From NCBI RefSeq assembly GCF_003254705.1, contig NZ_QFYR01000004.1:310001-374000 (forward strand): a stretch of 64,000 bases of DNA, read 5' to 3'. The translations under genes were made by a program, and so were the position numbers. Origin of the DNA: Phenylobacterium deserti. Lineage in GTDB: Bacteria; Pseudomonadota; Alphaproteobacteria; Caulobacterales; Caulobacteraceae. Of the stretch, positions 24,679 to 32,933 are shown one piece after another (position 1 is the first letter of the stretch; each line of letters opens with the position of its first letter). The notes below the pieces were generated by a model, which was given only the letters and a program-made list of their open reading frames with translations, searched no databases and was not told where the DNA came from.

Positions 24679-26088
24679 TCAGCGGGCGGCGTAGCGCTTC
24701 ACCACCCGGTAGAGGAACTCGCGCCCTTCATAGAGCGATCGGACGCGAATGCGCTCGTTCAGTCCGTGCACCCCGCTGCCGTCCGGCTCGCTGAACATGC
24801 CCGACAGGCCATAGGTCGGAATGCCGGCGGCGAGCAGAAACCGTCCATCGGTTGCGCCTGTGGCCATGGCGGGGACCAGCGGCACGCCGGGCCACAGCTC
24901 CGCGGCCGTCTGCTCGGCGGGCCCGAGAATGTCGCGGCTCAGCGGCGGCGGCCTGGACACAGGGCTCTTTGCGCCGCCGAGGGTGATCTTCACGCCGGGG
25001 TCGGCGACGACTTCGGTCAGCCGCTGGAGCGTGCCTTCGACGCTTTCGTCCGGCAGGATCCGGCAGTTGACGTTGGCCGCCGCCCGCTGCGGCAGGGCGT
25101 TGGGCGCATGGCCTGCGTCCACCATGGTGGCCACGCAGGTGGTGCGCATCATGGAGTTGTAACCTGCGTCACGGCTGATGCTTGCGACGGCTTCGGCCGG
25201 GGTCGGCGTGGCGAGCGCCGCCTTCATGGCCGCGCCGGTCTCGCCGCCGAGGATGGTGCTCATCCGCTCGAAGTGCAGGCGCGTGGCTTCGTTCAGCGCC
25301 ACGGGGAAGTCATAGGTCCCGATGCGGGAAAGCGCGGCCGACAGCCGGTAGATGGCGTTGTCCTTCACCGGCCGCGAGGAATGGCCGCCGGGGTTCGTCG
25401 TCTCGAGGGTGAAGTCCTGATAGACTTTCTCCCCCGCTTGGATGCCCAGGTAGACCCGCTTGTCGCCCATCAGCCGCCCGCCGGCGCCCTCGTTCAGCGC
25501 GAAGGCGGCGTCCAGGGCGCCAGGATGGTGGGCCAGCAGCCAGCTGACGCCATTGAAAGTGTCCGGCGTCTCCTCGCCACAGGTCAGCGCCAGCTTGATG
25601 GTGCGCTTGGGCCGAAAGCCCTCCGACTTGTAGCGGATCATGGCGTCGGTAAAGGCCGCGGCCATGGCTTTGTCGTCGCTAGCCCCGCGGGCGTAGAAGT
25701 AGCCGTCTTCCTCCACCAGCTTGAACGGATCGCGCACCCAGTCTTCGCGCTTGGCCTCCACCACGTCCACGTGGGCCAGCAGCAGCAAGGGCTTCAGCCG
25801 GGAGTCGGAGCCGCGCAGGACGGCGATAAGGGCGCCGTCCTTGGGCCGCTCGGCGGGCGCAAGGATCTGGATGTCGCCCTCCCCATAGCCGCCCGCCTTG
25901 AGACGCGCCGCCATCTTCTGCGCCGCTTCGGTGCACGAGCCGGAGGACAGGGTCGTGTTGGTCTCCACCAGCTCCTGATAGAGCGCCCGGAACTGCGCCT
26001 GCCCCGGATAGTTCGGAACGGCCTGCTGGGCGGCGGCTGACGTTGCGAACAGGGCCACGGCCGCGGCGGCGGCCAGTTTGTGGATCAT
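24679..26088 (-). CDS. M20-family metallopeptidase, secreted
   Basis: 469 residues from the ATG at 26088 (GGGAGC ribosome-binding site 7 nt upstream). The signal peptide MIHKLAAAAAVALFATSAAAQ is followed by an M20 catalytic domain: the metal-binding HVD in LLAHVDVVEAK, the bridging Asp in GASDDK, and the CGEETPD catalytic Glu pair. A dimerisation domain follows (GHSSRP motif). M20 enzymes remove amino acids from peptides or deacylate amino acids using two zinc ions. Export to the periplasm is predicted. The substrate is not known. It is in a leftward gene group with DUF1178 and a nitrilase. Confidence 0.9.
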   Translation of the reverse strand: MIHKLAAAAAVALFATSAAAQQAVPNYPGQAQFRALYQELVETNTTLSSGSCTEAAQKMAARLKAGGYGEGDIQILAPAERPKDGALIAVLRGSDSRLKPLLLLAHVDVVEAKREDWVRDPFKLVEEDGYFYARGASDDKAMAAAFTDAMIRYKSEGFRPKRTIKLALTCGEETPDTFNGVSWLLAHHPGALDAAFALNEGAGGRLMGDKRVYLGIQAGEKVYQDFTLETTNPGGHSSRPVKDNAIYRLSAALSRIGTYDFPVALNEATRLHFERMSTILGGETGAAMKAALATPTPAEAVASISRDAGYNSMMRTTCVATMVDAGHAPNALPQRAAANVNCRILPDESVEGTLQRLTEVVADPGVKITLGGAKSPVSRPPPLSRDILGPAEQTAAELWPGVPLVPAMATGATDGRFLLAAGIPTYGLSGMFSEPDGSGVHGLNERIRVRSLYEGREFLYRVVKRYAAR

Positions 26089-26152
26089 CGGCGAGCTCCC
26101 CCGAACTTCAAAGCCACGGTAGGAGCCGACGTGCGGGCCGCGCAAGCCGGGC

Positions 26153-26587
26153 TCAGTTCACGTCGGTCTTTTTCGGCGCCTCAGGCGGCATGGGGGCCAC
26201 GGGGATGCCGTCCTGCACCAGCTCGCGCACGTCCTTTTGGCTCGCCTGGCCGTAGATGCCGCGCTGCTCCGACCGCCCCTCGTGGATGGCGCGAGCCTCC
26301 CTTGCGAAGGCGTCCCCCACGTCGTCGAAGTTCTCTTCGACGTAGGCCCGGACCTGGCTCAAGGCTTCCATCATCATGGCCTGCGTCTGGCCCTCAGGCG
26401 CCTCGACGCGAGCCGTTTTCTTTGTGCCGGAAACCGCCGGCGCCATGATCTGTTTGCGAACCGCCTTGGAGGCGCAAACCGGGCACTCCAGCAGACCACG
26501 GGCCAGCTGGTCGTCGTAGTCGCCGGAGGAGCCGAACCAGCCTTCGAACTCATGGGCGTGATCACAGGTCAGCGCGTATCGGATCAT
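26153..26587 (-). CDS. DUF1178 family protein
   Basis: 144 residues. The N-terminal MIRYALTCDHAHEFEGWFGSS motif, then LLECPVCAS-KAVRKQIMAP, is the DUF1178 signature with a C...CPVC zinc-ribbon-like arrangement. The C-terminus is acidic and helical. The function of the family is not established. The start ATG overlaps the stop of the nitrilase gene by 4 nt (ATGA), so the two are translationally coupled, in the usual alphaproteobacterial order comF-grxC-nitrilase-DUF1178. Confidence 0.9.
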   Translation of the reverse strand: MIRYALTCDHAHEFEGWFGSSGDYDDQLARGLLECPVCASKAVRKQIMAPAVSGTKKTARVEAPEGQTQAMMMEALSQVRAYVEENFDDVGDAFAREARAIHEGRSEQRGIYGQASQKDVRELVQDGIPVAPMPPEAPKKTDVN

Positions 26588-27399
26588 GGGAGTTGGAATT
26601 CACGCGCGTTCTTCAGCGCCGGGATCGCCTGGCGCGCCTTGGCGACGTCTTCCAGGTCAAGCGCGGCCACAAGCACGCCCGGCTCGTCATGGTCAAGATG
26701 GCCGACCACTTGGCCCCATGGTCCGACGATCATCGAGCGCCCCCACGTGGCGCGGCCGTCCTCGTGCTCTCCACCTTGGGCGGGGGCCAGGACGAAGCTG
26801 CCGGTCTCGATGGCGCGGGCCCGCAGCAGCACCTCCCAATGCGCCTCGCCAGTCGGGCGGGTGAACGCTGAAGGAACGGTCAGCACCTGAGCCCCGGCCG
26901 CCGCCAACGCCCGGAACAGCGCGGGGAACCTGAGGTCATAGCAGATGGAAAGACCCAGCTTCAGGTCGCCGGCCTGGACCACCACCGCGCGATCGCCAGG
27001 CTCGTAGGCTTCGCTCTCGCGGATCCTCTGCCCGGTCGGCAGGTCCACGTCGAACATGTGCATCTTGTCGTAGGTGGCGATGAGCGCGCCATCAGGGCTG
27101 ATCAAGGCCGCCCGGTTGGCCGCCTTGCCGTCCGCCCGCAGCACCAGGGCCGAGCCGATCAGGATCCAGACGCCCAACTCGCACGCGGCCTCACGCAGCC
27201 CCCGCACGACAGGATCATCTTCAAGCGCCCGGAGCATCGGCCACAGCACGGACCGGTCACGCTGCAGGACGTTCGTGCCCTCGGGCGTGACGATCAGGCG
27301 TGCGCCCTGCCCCGCCGCCTCGCGGACCAGCGGCAGGACATGCGAGAGAGCCGCCTGCGGCGTGGCGGGCGTGCGCGTCTGGATCAGGCCGACCTTCAT
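26584..27399 (-). CDS. Carbon-nitrogen hydrolase (Nit/nitrilase family)
   Basis: 271 residues. The Glu-Lys-Cys catalytic triad is E40 (VTPEGTN), K112 (YDKMHMFD) and C153 (SICYDLRFPALFR). The overall form matches Nit1/Nit2-type omega-amidases, including deaminated-glutathione amidase; the CYDLRFP motif favours that group. It is cytosolic. The position just after grxC supports a link to thiol or glutathione repair, though this is an inference from context. The downstream DUF1178 gene overlaps its stop codon. Confidence 0.9.
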   Translation of the reverse strand: MKVGLIQTRTPATPQAALSHVLPLVREAAGQGARLIVTPEGTNVLQRDRSVLWPMLRALEDDPVVRGLREAACELGVWILIGSALVLRADGKAANRAALISPDGALIATYDKMHMFDVDLPTGQRIRESEAYEPGDRAVVVQAGDLKLGLSICYDLRFPALFRALAAAGAQVLTVPSAFTRPTGEAHWEVLLRARAIETGSFVLAPAQGGEHEDGRATWGRSMIVGPWGQVVGHLDHDEPGVLVAALDLEDVAKARQAIPALKNAREFQLP

Positions 27400-27447
27400 G
27401 AGGTCAGCATATAGGGATTGGTCGCCCGCTCTGCGACCGCCGAAGCC

Positions 27448-27705
27448 TCAGGCGGCGTTCAGCAGCGGATCGAGCTTGCCGGCCCGTTCCAGCGCCATCA
27501 TGTCGTCGCAGCCGCCAATGTGCTGCTCGCCGATGAAGATCTGCGGAAAGGTCATGCGGCCGGAGCGCTGGACCATTTCGGCCTTCTTGTCCGGATCGAA
27601 AGCAGCCTCGATCTCGGTGAAGGGCACGCCCTTCTGTTCCAGCAGCGACAGCGCGCGCACGCAGTAGGGGCAGTAGGGCTTGGTGTAGATGGTGACTTGG
27701 GCCAT
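27448..27705 (-). CDS. grxC: Glutaredoxin 3
   Basis: 85 residues, a complete small glutaredoxin. The dithiol active site CPYC spans residues 12-15, cis-Pro is in RMTFPQIF, and the GG-CDD glutathione-binding element is in HIGGCDDMM. It reduces disulphides and mixed glutathione disulphides in the cytosol using glutathione. It lies 48 bp upstream of the nitrilase gene and 32 bp after comF, in a conserved leftward group. Confidence 0.95.
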   Translation of the reverse strand: MAQVTIYTKPYCPYCVRALSLLEQKGVPFTEIEAAFDPDKKAEMVQRSGRMTFPQIFIGEQHIGGCDDMMALERAGKLDPLLNAA

Positions 27706-27737
27706 GGCGCTCTAAACGAAGACCGGACGCGAAAGCT

Positions 27738-28520
27738 TCATATGGTGAGTCCGGCCGCTTCTTTAACCCGGGCGACCACCGCCACGTCCACACGCGATGC
27801 GCCCGCCTGCTTCAACGCCCGCGCACAGCCTTCCAGAGTGGCGCCGGTGGTCATCACGTCATCGACCAGCAGGATGCGCCGGTCCGCCACCAGATGACGC
27901 CGCCCAGCCGGCGTCTCGAATGCGCCCGCCACGTTGCGCCGGCGCCCTGAGCCCGACTTCCCGCCCTGGGTGTCGGTGGCCCGACGCCGCACCAGGGCGT
28001 CCGGCAAATAGGGCACGCCCGACAGTCTGGACAGCGGCCGGGCGATCTCCGCCGCCTGATTGAAGCGCCGGCGCAGCAGGCGGCCCGGATGTAGAGGCAC
28101 CGGCGCGATCGCGTCGGCCTGCTCCAGCAGCTCGCTGGCCGAACGGGAGATCCAGCGGGCCAGCAGCGGCGCCAGGTCCAGCCGGTCTGCGTGCTTCAGC
28201 TTCAGGATCGGCTCACGGGACGTCTCGTCATAGAGGCACGCCGCCCGCGCTGCGTCGAACGCGCGGGGCCGGGCCATGCAGCCCGCGCAGCGCACGCCGG
28301 GACCTTGGTCGAATTCGAACGGCGCACCGCACCCGTCGCACACGGGACCGTCCAGGAAGTGGATCCGGCTCCAAGCTTCGGCCGACAGACCGCCCGCCAG
28401 CACGGGCCCGCCGTCGATGGACCTTGGCGGGAAGATCATGTCCAGCGCGCCGCGCCATAGAGCTTTTGCACGCGGCCCCGGTTTCAAAGTCGTGCGCAAG
28501 AGGCCATCTTCCGCGCCCAT
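27738..28520 (-). CDS. comF: ComF family protein (phosphoribosyltransferase-like)
   Basis: 260 residues from the ATG at 28520; a shorter start at 28439 gives 233 but would lose the conserved ALWRGALDMIFPPR segment. A four-Cys zinc site is present (CDGCGAPFE...CAGCMARP), followed by the ComF core KLKHADRLDLAPLL and the PRPP-loop RILLVDDVMTTGAT near the C-terminus. ComF helps competence-related ssDNA handling in some bacteria; in most its role is undefined. The proposed start forms a CATG overlap with the divergent methyltransferase start. GGGGG about 9 nt upstream could serve as ribosome-binding site. Confidence 0.85.
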   Translation of the reverse strand: MGAEDGLLRTTLKPGPRAKALWRGALDMIFPPRSIDGGPVLAGGLSAEAWSRIHFLDGPVCDGCGAPFEFDQGPGVRCAGCMARPRAFDAARAACLYDETSREPILKLKHADRLDLAPLLARWISRSASELLEQADAIAPVPLHPGRLLRRRFNQAAEIARPLSRLSGVPYLPDALVRRRATDTQGGKSGSGRRRNVAGAFETPAGRRHLVADRRILLVDDVMTTGATLEGCARALKQAGASRVDVAVVARVKEAAGLTI

Positions 28521-29427
28521 GTCCGAGATCCCCCGCCTCTTCGACCGCCCCTTGCACCGCAAGCGTCTCGACCGCGCGGCGCCCGGCTTCGGCGCGGCGG
28601 ACTTCCTGCACCGGCGGACGGCCAGCGACATCGCCGAGCGCCTGGAGCCGATCATGCGGGACTTCAGCTTGGCCGTCGAGCTGTCCTCCCGCGCGGGCGC
28701 CTTTCGCGAGGCGCTGGCCCAGAGCGACGCAGGGCCGCGTGTGGGCTGCCTGATCGAGGCGGACTTCTCCCCGCGGATGCTGGCCAACCGGTCGGGACCG
28801 CGGGTCGTCGTGGACGAGGAGCAGCTGCCCTTCCGTGACGCCAGCCTGGACCTGGTGGTGTCGACGCTTGGTCTTCACTGGACAAACGACGTCGTGGGCG
28901 CGCTGATCCAAGTCCGCCGCGCCCTGAAGCCCGACGGCCTATTCATCGGCAGCTTCCTGGGAGGCTCGACTTTGACGGAGCTTCGCCAGTCTCTGGTGGC
29001 TGCCGAAAGCGAGATCCTGGGCGGCGCGGGATCGCGCATCTCACCCTTCGCGGACCTTTCGGATGCGTCGGGTCTGCCCGGCCGCGCCGGCTTTGCGCTG
29101 CCGGTGTCGGACATCGACCGAGTCACCGTCACCTACGAGCATCCGCTGCGCCTGATGGCCGACCTGCGCCAGATGGGTGAGACGAGCGTCCTCTTCGACC
29201 GCCATCCGCGCGCCCTGACCCGCACCCTGCTGGCGCGGACCAGCGAGATCTACGCTCAAAGGTTCGGCGGACCGGACGGACGGGTGCCGGCCACCTTCGA
29301 GATCATCACCCTGACGGGCTGGGCGCCGCACGAGAGCCAGCAGAAGCCCCTGCGCCCGGGCTCCGCCAAGATGCGGCTCGCCGACGCTCTGGGCGTGGTG
29401 GAGCACAAGCTGCCGGGCGGCGACTAG
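28519..29427 (+). CDS. NDUFAF5-like SAM-dependent methyltransferase
   Basis: 302 residues starting MSEIPRLFDRPLHRKRLDRAAPGF. The FDR-L-hRhR start and the middle DLVVSTLGLHWTNDVVGALIQVRRALKPDG, which holds the motif III and IV region, match the NDUFAF5/BioC-like group. Glycine-rich motif I is degenerate (VGCLIEADFS), as in the family. Mitochondrial NDUFAF5 hydroxylates an Arg of a complex I subunit, so a role in complex I maturation is possible. Substrate assignment is by family resemblance. It is divergent from comF. Confidence 0.85.
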   Translation: MSEIPRLFDRPLHRKRLDRAAPGFGAADFLHRRTASDIAERLEPIMRDFSLAVELSSRAGAFREALAQSDAGPRVGCLIEADFSPRMLANRSGPRVVVDEEQLPFRDASLDLVVSTLGLHWTNDVVGALIQVRRALKPDGLFIGSFLGGSTLTELRQSLVAAESEILGGAGSRISPFADLSDASGLPGRAGFALPVSDIDRVTVTYEHPLRLMADLRQMGETSVLFDRHPRALTRTLLARTSEIYAQRFGGPDGRVPATFEIITLTGWAPHESQQKPLRPGSAKMRLADALGVVEHKLPGGD

Positions 29428-29450
29428 GTACACGCGCTGTTGATGGGGCC

Positions 29451-29475
29451 GGAACACCGCGGCGGGTGAATGGTT
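29451..29475 (+). promoter_or_regulatory. EcfG-like promoter of small acidic protein
   Basis: GGAAC-N16-GGTT is a 3-of-4 match in the -10 to the general-stress consensus GGAAC-N16/17-CGTT, and the spacing is right. The transcription start would be near 29482, 21 nt before the small acidic protein ATG. Confidence 0.35.
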
Positions 29476-29502
29476 GGCCTGTCGGGGGACAGGAGATAGC
29501 CC

Positions 29503-29724
29503 ATGGCCGATAACGAAAACCGCTCGTTCCAGGACAATGACCCGAACCACGGCAAGGACACGCCCGCCTACAAGGCAGATCCCGGCCAGCCGGTTCTAGG
29601 CGATGACACCGGCGAGCTGAGCGCCGACGGCGCCTCTGAGCGCATCACCGAAGACGAGGTGCAGGAAGCCTTCCGCGACCAGTCCGGCGCGGGGCAGGAC
29701 GGCGCCCAGCCTGGCGGCGGCTAA
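29503..29724 (+). CDS. Small acidic disordered protein (73 aa)
   Basis: 73 residues, Asp/Glu/Gly-rich with few hydrophobics and no Cys: MADNENRSFQDNDPNHGKD starts it and a GAGQDGAQPGGG tail ends it. The sequence predicts an intrinsically disordered, possibly hydrophilin-like protein. AGGAG lies 8 nt upstream. A weak EcfG-type promoter precedes it, so it may be made in stress. It shares a CTAA overlap with the convergent yjbQ gene. The function is unknown. Confidence 0.7.
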   Translation: MADNENRSFQDNDPNHGKDTPAYKADPGQPVLGDDTGELSADGASERITEDEVQEAFRDQSGAGQDGAQPGGG

Positions 29725-30137
29725 TCGCCCAGCAGGTGCAGCGCCACTTCCCGGCGATGCGGTCGCGTGCGGTGTTCGAACAGGTAGACGCCCTGCCACG
29801 TGCCGAGCGCCAGACGCCCGCCCACCAGCGGAATGGACAGCTGCACCTGCGTCAGCGCGCTTCGTAGATGGGCCGGCAGGTCGTCCGGCCCCTCGTCCTG
29901 ATGACGATAGGCGGCGCTTTCGGGCGCAAGGCTGGCGAAGAAGTCCTCCAGGTCCCGCCGCACGTCCGGGTCGGCGTTTTCCTGGATCAGCAGCGACGCC
30001 GATGTGTGGCGACAGAACAGGGTCAGCAGGCCGGTGGTCATCGCCTGTTCGGCCACGAACGCCTTCACCTCCCGCGTGAACTCAAAGAGCCCCTGACCGG
30101 CCGTGGCGAGGGTGAGTGTCCTGGCCGCCTGCCGCAT
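29721..30137 (-). CDS. yjbQ: YjbQ/UPF0047 family protein
   Basis: 138 residues from the ATG at 30137, preferred over 30158 because it forms a TGATG coupling with the mutT stop. The conserved TLFCRHTSASLLIQENADPDV motif (His and Ser/Thr) and the end TWQGVYLFEHRTRPHRREV are characteristic. Members show thiamine-phosphate-synthase-like side activity; the true role is uncertain. It is soluble and small. Coupled to mutT, and convergent with the small acidic gene. Confidence 0.92.
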   Translation of the reverse strand: MRQAARTLTLATAGQGLFEFTREVKAFVAEQAMTTGLLTLFCRHTSASLLIQENADPDVRRDLEDFFASLAPESAAYRHQDEGPDDLPAHLRSALTQVQLSIPLVGGRLALGTWQGVYLFEHRTRPHRREVALHLLGD

Positions 30138-30556
30138 CAGATCAGGTCGCGCAGCCAAGCCACCAGGGGCGCGTCCGCCGGCGGCATCGGATAGTCACCG
30201 AGCTTGACAGGCTTCACCCAAGCCAGCGCCTTGTGCTCCTGGGCGGTCACCTGCCCTTCCCAGCGCCGCACCAGATAGACCGGCATCAGCAGGTGGAAGT
30301 CCTCGTATTCGTGGCTGGCGAAGACGAACGGCGCCAGGCAAGCGTGGGATACCTTGATCCCGAGTTCTTCCTGCAGTTCGCGGATGAGGCACGCTTCCGG
30401 CGTCTCGCCCGTCTCGACCTTGCCGCCAGGGAATTCCCACAGACCGGCGAGCTGCTTGCCCTCGGGGCGCTGACAGATCAGCACCCGCCCATCGGAGTCG
30501 ACGAGAGCGGCGGCGGCCACAAGCAGCAGGCGTTTTCCAGGAGCGGATGCGGTCAT
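30137..30556 (-). CDS. mutT: Nudix hydrolase, MutT-type 8-oxo-dGTP phosphatase
   Basis: 139 residues from the ATG at 30556 (start of MTASAPGKRLLLV). The Nudix box is GGKVETGETPEACLIRELQEELGI (residues near 52-74), matching G-x5-E-x7-R-E-U-x-E-E-x-G. This and the close MutT fit (EFPGGK, ICQRPEGKQLAGLWEFPGG) support hydrolysis of 8-oxo-dGTP, which prevents A:T to C:G transversions. It is cytosolic. The stop codon overlaps the yjbQ start by 1 nt (TGATG). Confidence 0.92.
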   Translation of the reverse strand: MTASAPGKRLLLVAAAALVDSDGRVLICQRPEGKQLAGLWEFPGGKVETGETPEACLIRELQEELGIKVSHACLAPFVFASHEYEDFHLLMPVYLVRRWEGQVTAQEHKALAWVKPVKLGDYPMPPADAPLVAWLRDLI

Positions 30557-30599
30557 GCGGGGACCTTCCCCACCCGGCCGCAAAACGCAACCTCCAGCT

Positions 30600-30845
30600 C
30601 TAGTCGTGCGGTTTGCGGGCGGCCTGCACCAGGGCGACGCCGAGGAAGGCGAGGCCGGCCAGCATCAAGGCCGCGGCCACCAGGACAAGCACATCCGGCG
30701 CAGCCGCGCTCGGCCGGAACGTCGGGCTCGCGCTCTCCACGCCCAGCACAAAGCCGAACGTGGCGAGCAGGAAGGCGATAGCGAAAGCCGCGAGGCTCGC
30801 CAGCACCTTTCCGGAAACGGATCTGGGTCTAATCACATAGATCAA
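30600..30845 (-). CDS. Small inner-membrane protein, two helices
   Basis: 81 residues with two hydrophobic segments: about residues 14-34 (LASLAAFAIAFLLATFGFVL) and 50-72 (VLVLVAAALMLAGLAFLGVAL). They are joined by a short polar loop with SPTFRPSAAAPD. The N-terminus is basic, giving an N-in topology. No conserved motif or family is recognised. It lies 44 bp upstream of mutT on the same strand and so may share a promoter with it. The function is unknown. Confidence 0.65.
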   Translation of the reverse strand: MIYVIRPRSVSGKVLASLAAFAIAFLLATFGFVLGVESASPTFRPSAAAPDVLVLVAAALMLAGLAFLGVALVQAARKPHD

Positions 30846-31137
30846 ACGCCGTCAGCGAGACTCCGGATGCGCCATTTCAGCAACAAAGACGCCTATTCGC
30901 CTGTCCTAGGTTGACTTTACGTCCCGGAACGCCGATCTCCATCCTGCGCCGCTGAAATGCGACGCTATCGGCGCTCCAGCCGCGTGGGGTCATCTTCCTT
31001 CGACCCAGCCTGTTGAGCGCGCAGAGAAGTTCTCATCGATCGCCCGTCACGCGGGGCGCTCCCCAAACGACCCCGCGCTCCGCGCCGCAGACTGGACGTC
31101 ATGCGGCGACGTTTGGCGCATACGTGAAAGATCCACT

Positions 31138-32583
31138 TTGACCCAATTCACCGACCTTGGCCTGGCCAAGCCGTTGCTCAAGGCCCTGGCCGACGAAGGC
31201 TACGTCAATCCGACCCCGATCCAGGCCCAGGCTATCCCGGGCGTGATGAGCGGGCGGGACCTGCAAGGCATCGCTCAGACCGGCACCGGCAAGACCGCCG
31301 CCTTCGCCCTCCCCATCCTCCACCGCCTCGCCGAAAACCGGAAGCAGCCCGTCCGCCGCGGCTGCCGGGTTTTGGTGCTCTCGCCCACCCGCGAGCTCGC
31401 CACCCAGATCAGCGAAAGCTTCAAGTCCTATGGCCGCCACATGGGCGTCACCGTCGCGGTGGTGTTCGGCGGCGTGAAGTACGGCGGCCAGATGCGCGCC
31501 ATGGCCAACGGCGTCGACATCCTCGTCGCCACGCCGGGCCGTCTGATCGACCACCTCAATGAAAAGACCATCACCCTGGAAGGCGTCGAGACCTTCGTGC
31601 TCGACGAAGCCGACCAGATGCTGGACATGGGCTTCATCGTTCCGATCCGTCAGATCGTGAAGCGCCTGCCTCGGCAACGCCAGAACCTGTTCTTCTCGGC
31701 CACCATGCCGACGGAGATCGAGAAACTGGGCTCCGAAATCCTGAACCCGAACCCGCTGAAGGTCTCCGTCACGCCGGAGTCCACCACCGTGGAGCGGATC
31801 AATCAGAAGGTCCTGTTCGTCGAGCAGCAGCGCAAGCGCGCCCTGCTGGCCGAACTGTTCGATGACAACAGCTTCCAGCGCGTCATCGTCTTCACTCGCA
31901 CCAAGCGCGGCGCCGACCGCGTGGCCAAGGGCCTGGAGCAGGTGGGCGTCGAGGCGGCCTCAATCCACGGCGACAAGAGCCAAGGCCAGCGCGAGCGCGC
32001 CCTGGCCGAGTTCAAGGCCGGCCGTGTCCGCGCCCTGGTGGCCACCGACATCGCAGCCCGCGGGATCGACATCGACGCGGTCAGCCACGTCGTGCAGTAC
32101 GAGCTGCCGAACGTGCCGGAAGCCTACGTCCACCGGATCGGCCGGACGGCGCGCGCCGGCAAGGACGGCTCGGCCGTGGCGTTCTGCGCCGACGACGAGC
32201 GCGGCCTGCTGAAGGACATCGAGAAGGTCACCCGCCAGCGCATTCCGTCCTGGGATCGCCGCAACGACCGCCAGCTGGGCGCGGCCACGGCCGTCCTGCC
32301 GGAAGTCACCGGCGTGAAGGCGGACCGCCCCGACACCCGCGGCCAACGCAAGCCGCAGGGCCAGCGTCAGGCGCAGCCGCACCGTGGCGAACACAAGGCC
32401 AAGCCGAACCGCAACCACTCGGAAGCCGGTCCCGGCCATCGCGCCGAAGGCGGTCCGGCCCGCGGCGGCGACAAGCCGGCTCAGGCTCGTCCGCGAGGTC
32501 GTCCGGGCTTCAAGGGCCCAAGGCGCGGCGGTGAAAACCGCTCCGGCGGCGCCGCCCGCAGCGGCGTCTGGTCGAACCACTAA
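31138..32583 (+). CDS. rhlE: DEAD-box ATP-dependent RNA helicase (RhlE-type)
   Basis: 481 residues starting at a TTG (no ATG exists before the Q-motif; the family N-terminus MTQFTDLGLAKPLL fits). The Q motif PTPIQAQAIP, Walker A AQTGTGKT, DEAD in VLDEADQMLDMGF, SAT (FFSATMP) and the C-terminal HRIGRTARAG are intact. The last 110 residues are Arg/Gly/Lys/Gln-rich and disordered, typical of RhlE-like RNA-binding tails. Such enzymes remodel RNA, often in the degradosome or during cold growth. It ends in a strong terminator. The leader contains a CGCGGGG stem about 85 nt upstream. Confidence 0.92.
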   Translation: MTQFTDLGLAKPLLKALADEGYVNPTPIQAQAIPGVMSGRDLQGIAQTGTGKTAAFALPILHRLAENRKQPVRRGCRVLVLSPTRELATQISESFKSYGRHMGVTVAVVFGGVKYGGQMRAMANGVDILVATPGRLIDHLNEKTITLEGVETFVLDEADQMLDMGFIVPIRQIVKRLPRQRQNLFFSATMPTEIEKLGSEILNPNPLKVSVTPESTTVERINQKVLFVEQQRKRALLAELFDDNSFQRVIVFTRTKRGADRVAKGLEQVGVEAASIHGDKSQGQRERALAEFKAGRVRALVATDIAARGIDIDAVSHVVQYELPNVPEAYVHRIGRTARAGKDGSAVAFCADDERGLLKDIEKVTRQRIPSWDRRNDRQLGAATAVLPEVTGVKADRPDTRGQRKPQGQRQAQPHRGEHKAKPNRNHSEAGPGHRAEGGPARGGDKPAQARPRGRPGFKGPRRGGENRSGGAARSGVWSNH

Positions 32584-32591
32584 GAGCAAGA

Positions 32592-32620
32592 AAGCCCCGG
32601 TCACGGCCGGGGCTTTTTTT
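32592..32620 (+). terminator. Intrinsic terminator of rhlE
   Basis: AAGCCCCGG and CCGGGGCTT flank a 6-nt loop, followed by seven T. It ends one base before the cutA stop; on the minus strand the T-run is weaker, so it may partly stop both directions. Confidence 0.92.
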
Positions 32621-32926
32621 CTAGCTGGTGCTCTCGGCGACCCAGGCTAGGTAGTCCGGATCGCCCTCGCTTACCGACAGCGCGATGATCTCCGGCGTCT
32701 CATAGGGATGCAGGCCGCGGATCCGTGCGCGCACTGCTTCGAAGCGGGCGCTCTGCGTCTTGATGAGCAGCAGGTGCTCGTCCTCCCGCTGCACCTCGCC
32801 TTTCCAGACATAGCGGCTGCGCACCGGGGTGATCTGCACGCAGGCGGTCAGCCGATCGGCCAGCAGGGCCTCGGCGATGGTCTCCGACTGCTCGAGCGTG
32901 GCTGTGGTGGTCTGGACGACGATCAT
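32621..32926 (-). CDS. cutA: Divalent-cation tolerance protein CutA1
   Basis: 101 residues, a full CutA. Signatures include TTTATLEQSETIAEALLADRLTACVQI (with the conserved Cys in TACVQI), the YVWKGEVQREDEHLLLIKT core and the C-terminal HPYETPEIIALSVSEGDPDYLAWV. CutA forms very stable trimers and is linked to copper tolerance in E. coli, though the activity is unclear. It is soluble. It starts 7 bp after argJ ends and is likely the third gene of a ppiC-argJ-cutA transcript. Confidence 0.94.
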   Translation of the reverse strand: MIVVQTTTATLEQSETIAEALLADRLTACVQITPVRSRYVWKGEVQREDEHLLLIKTQSARFEAVRARIRGLHPYETPEIIALSVSEGDPDYLAWVAESTS

Positions 32927-32933
32927 CGGACCG

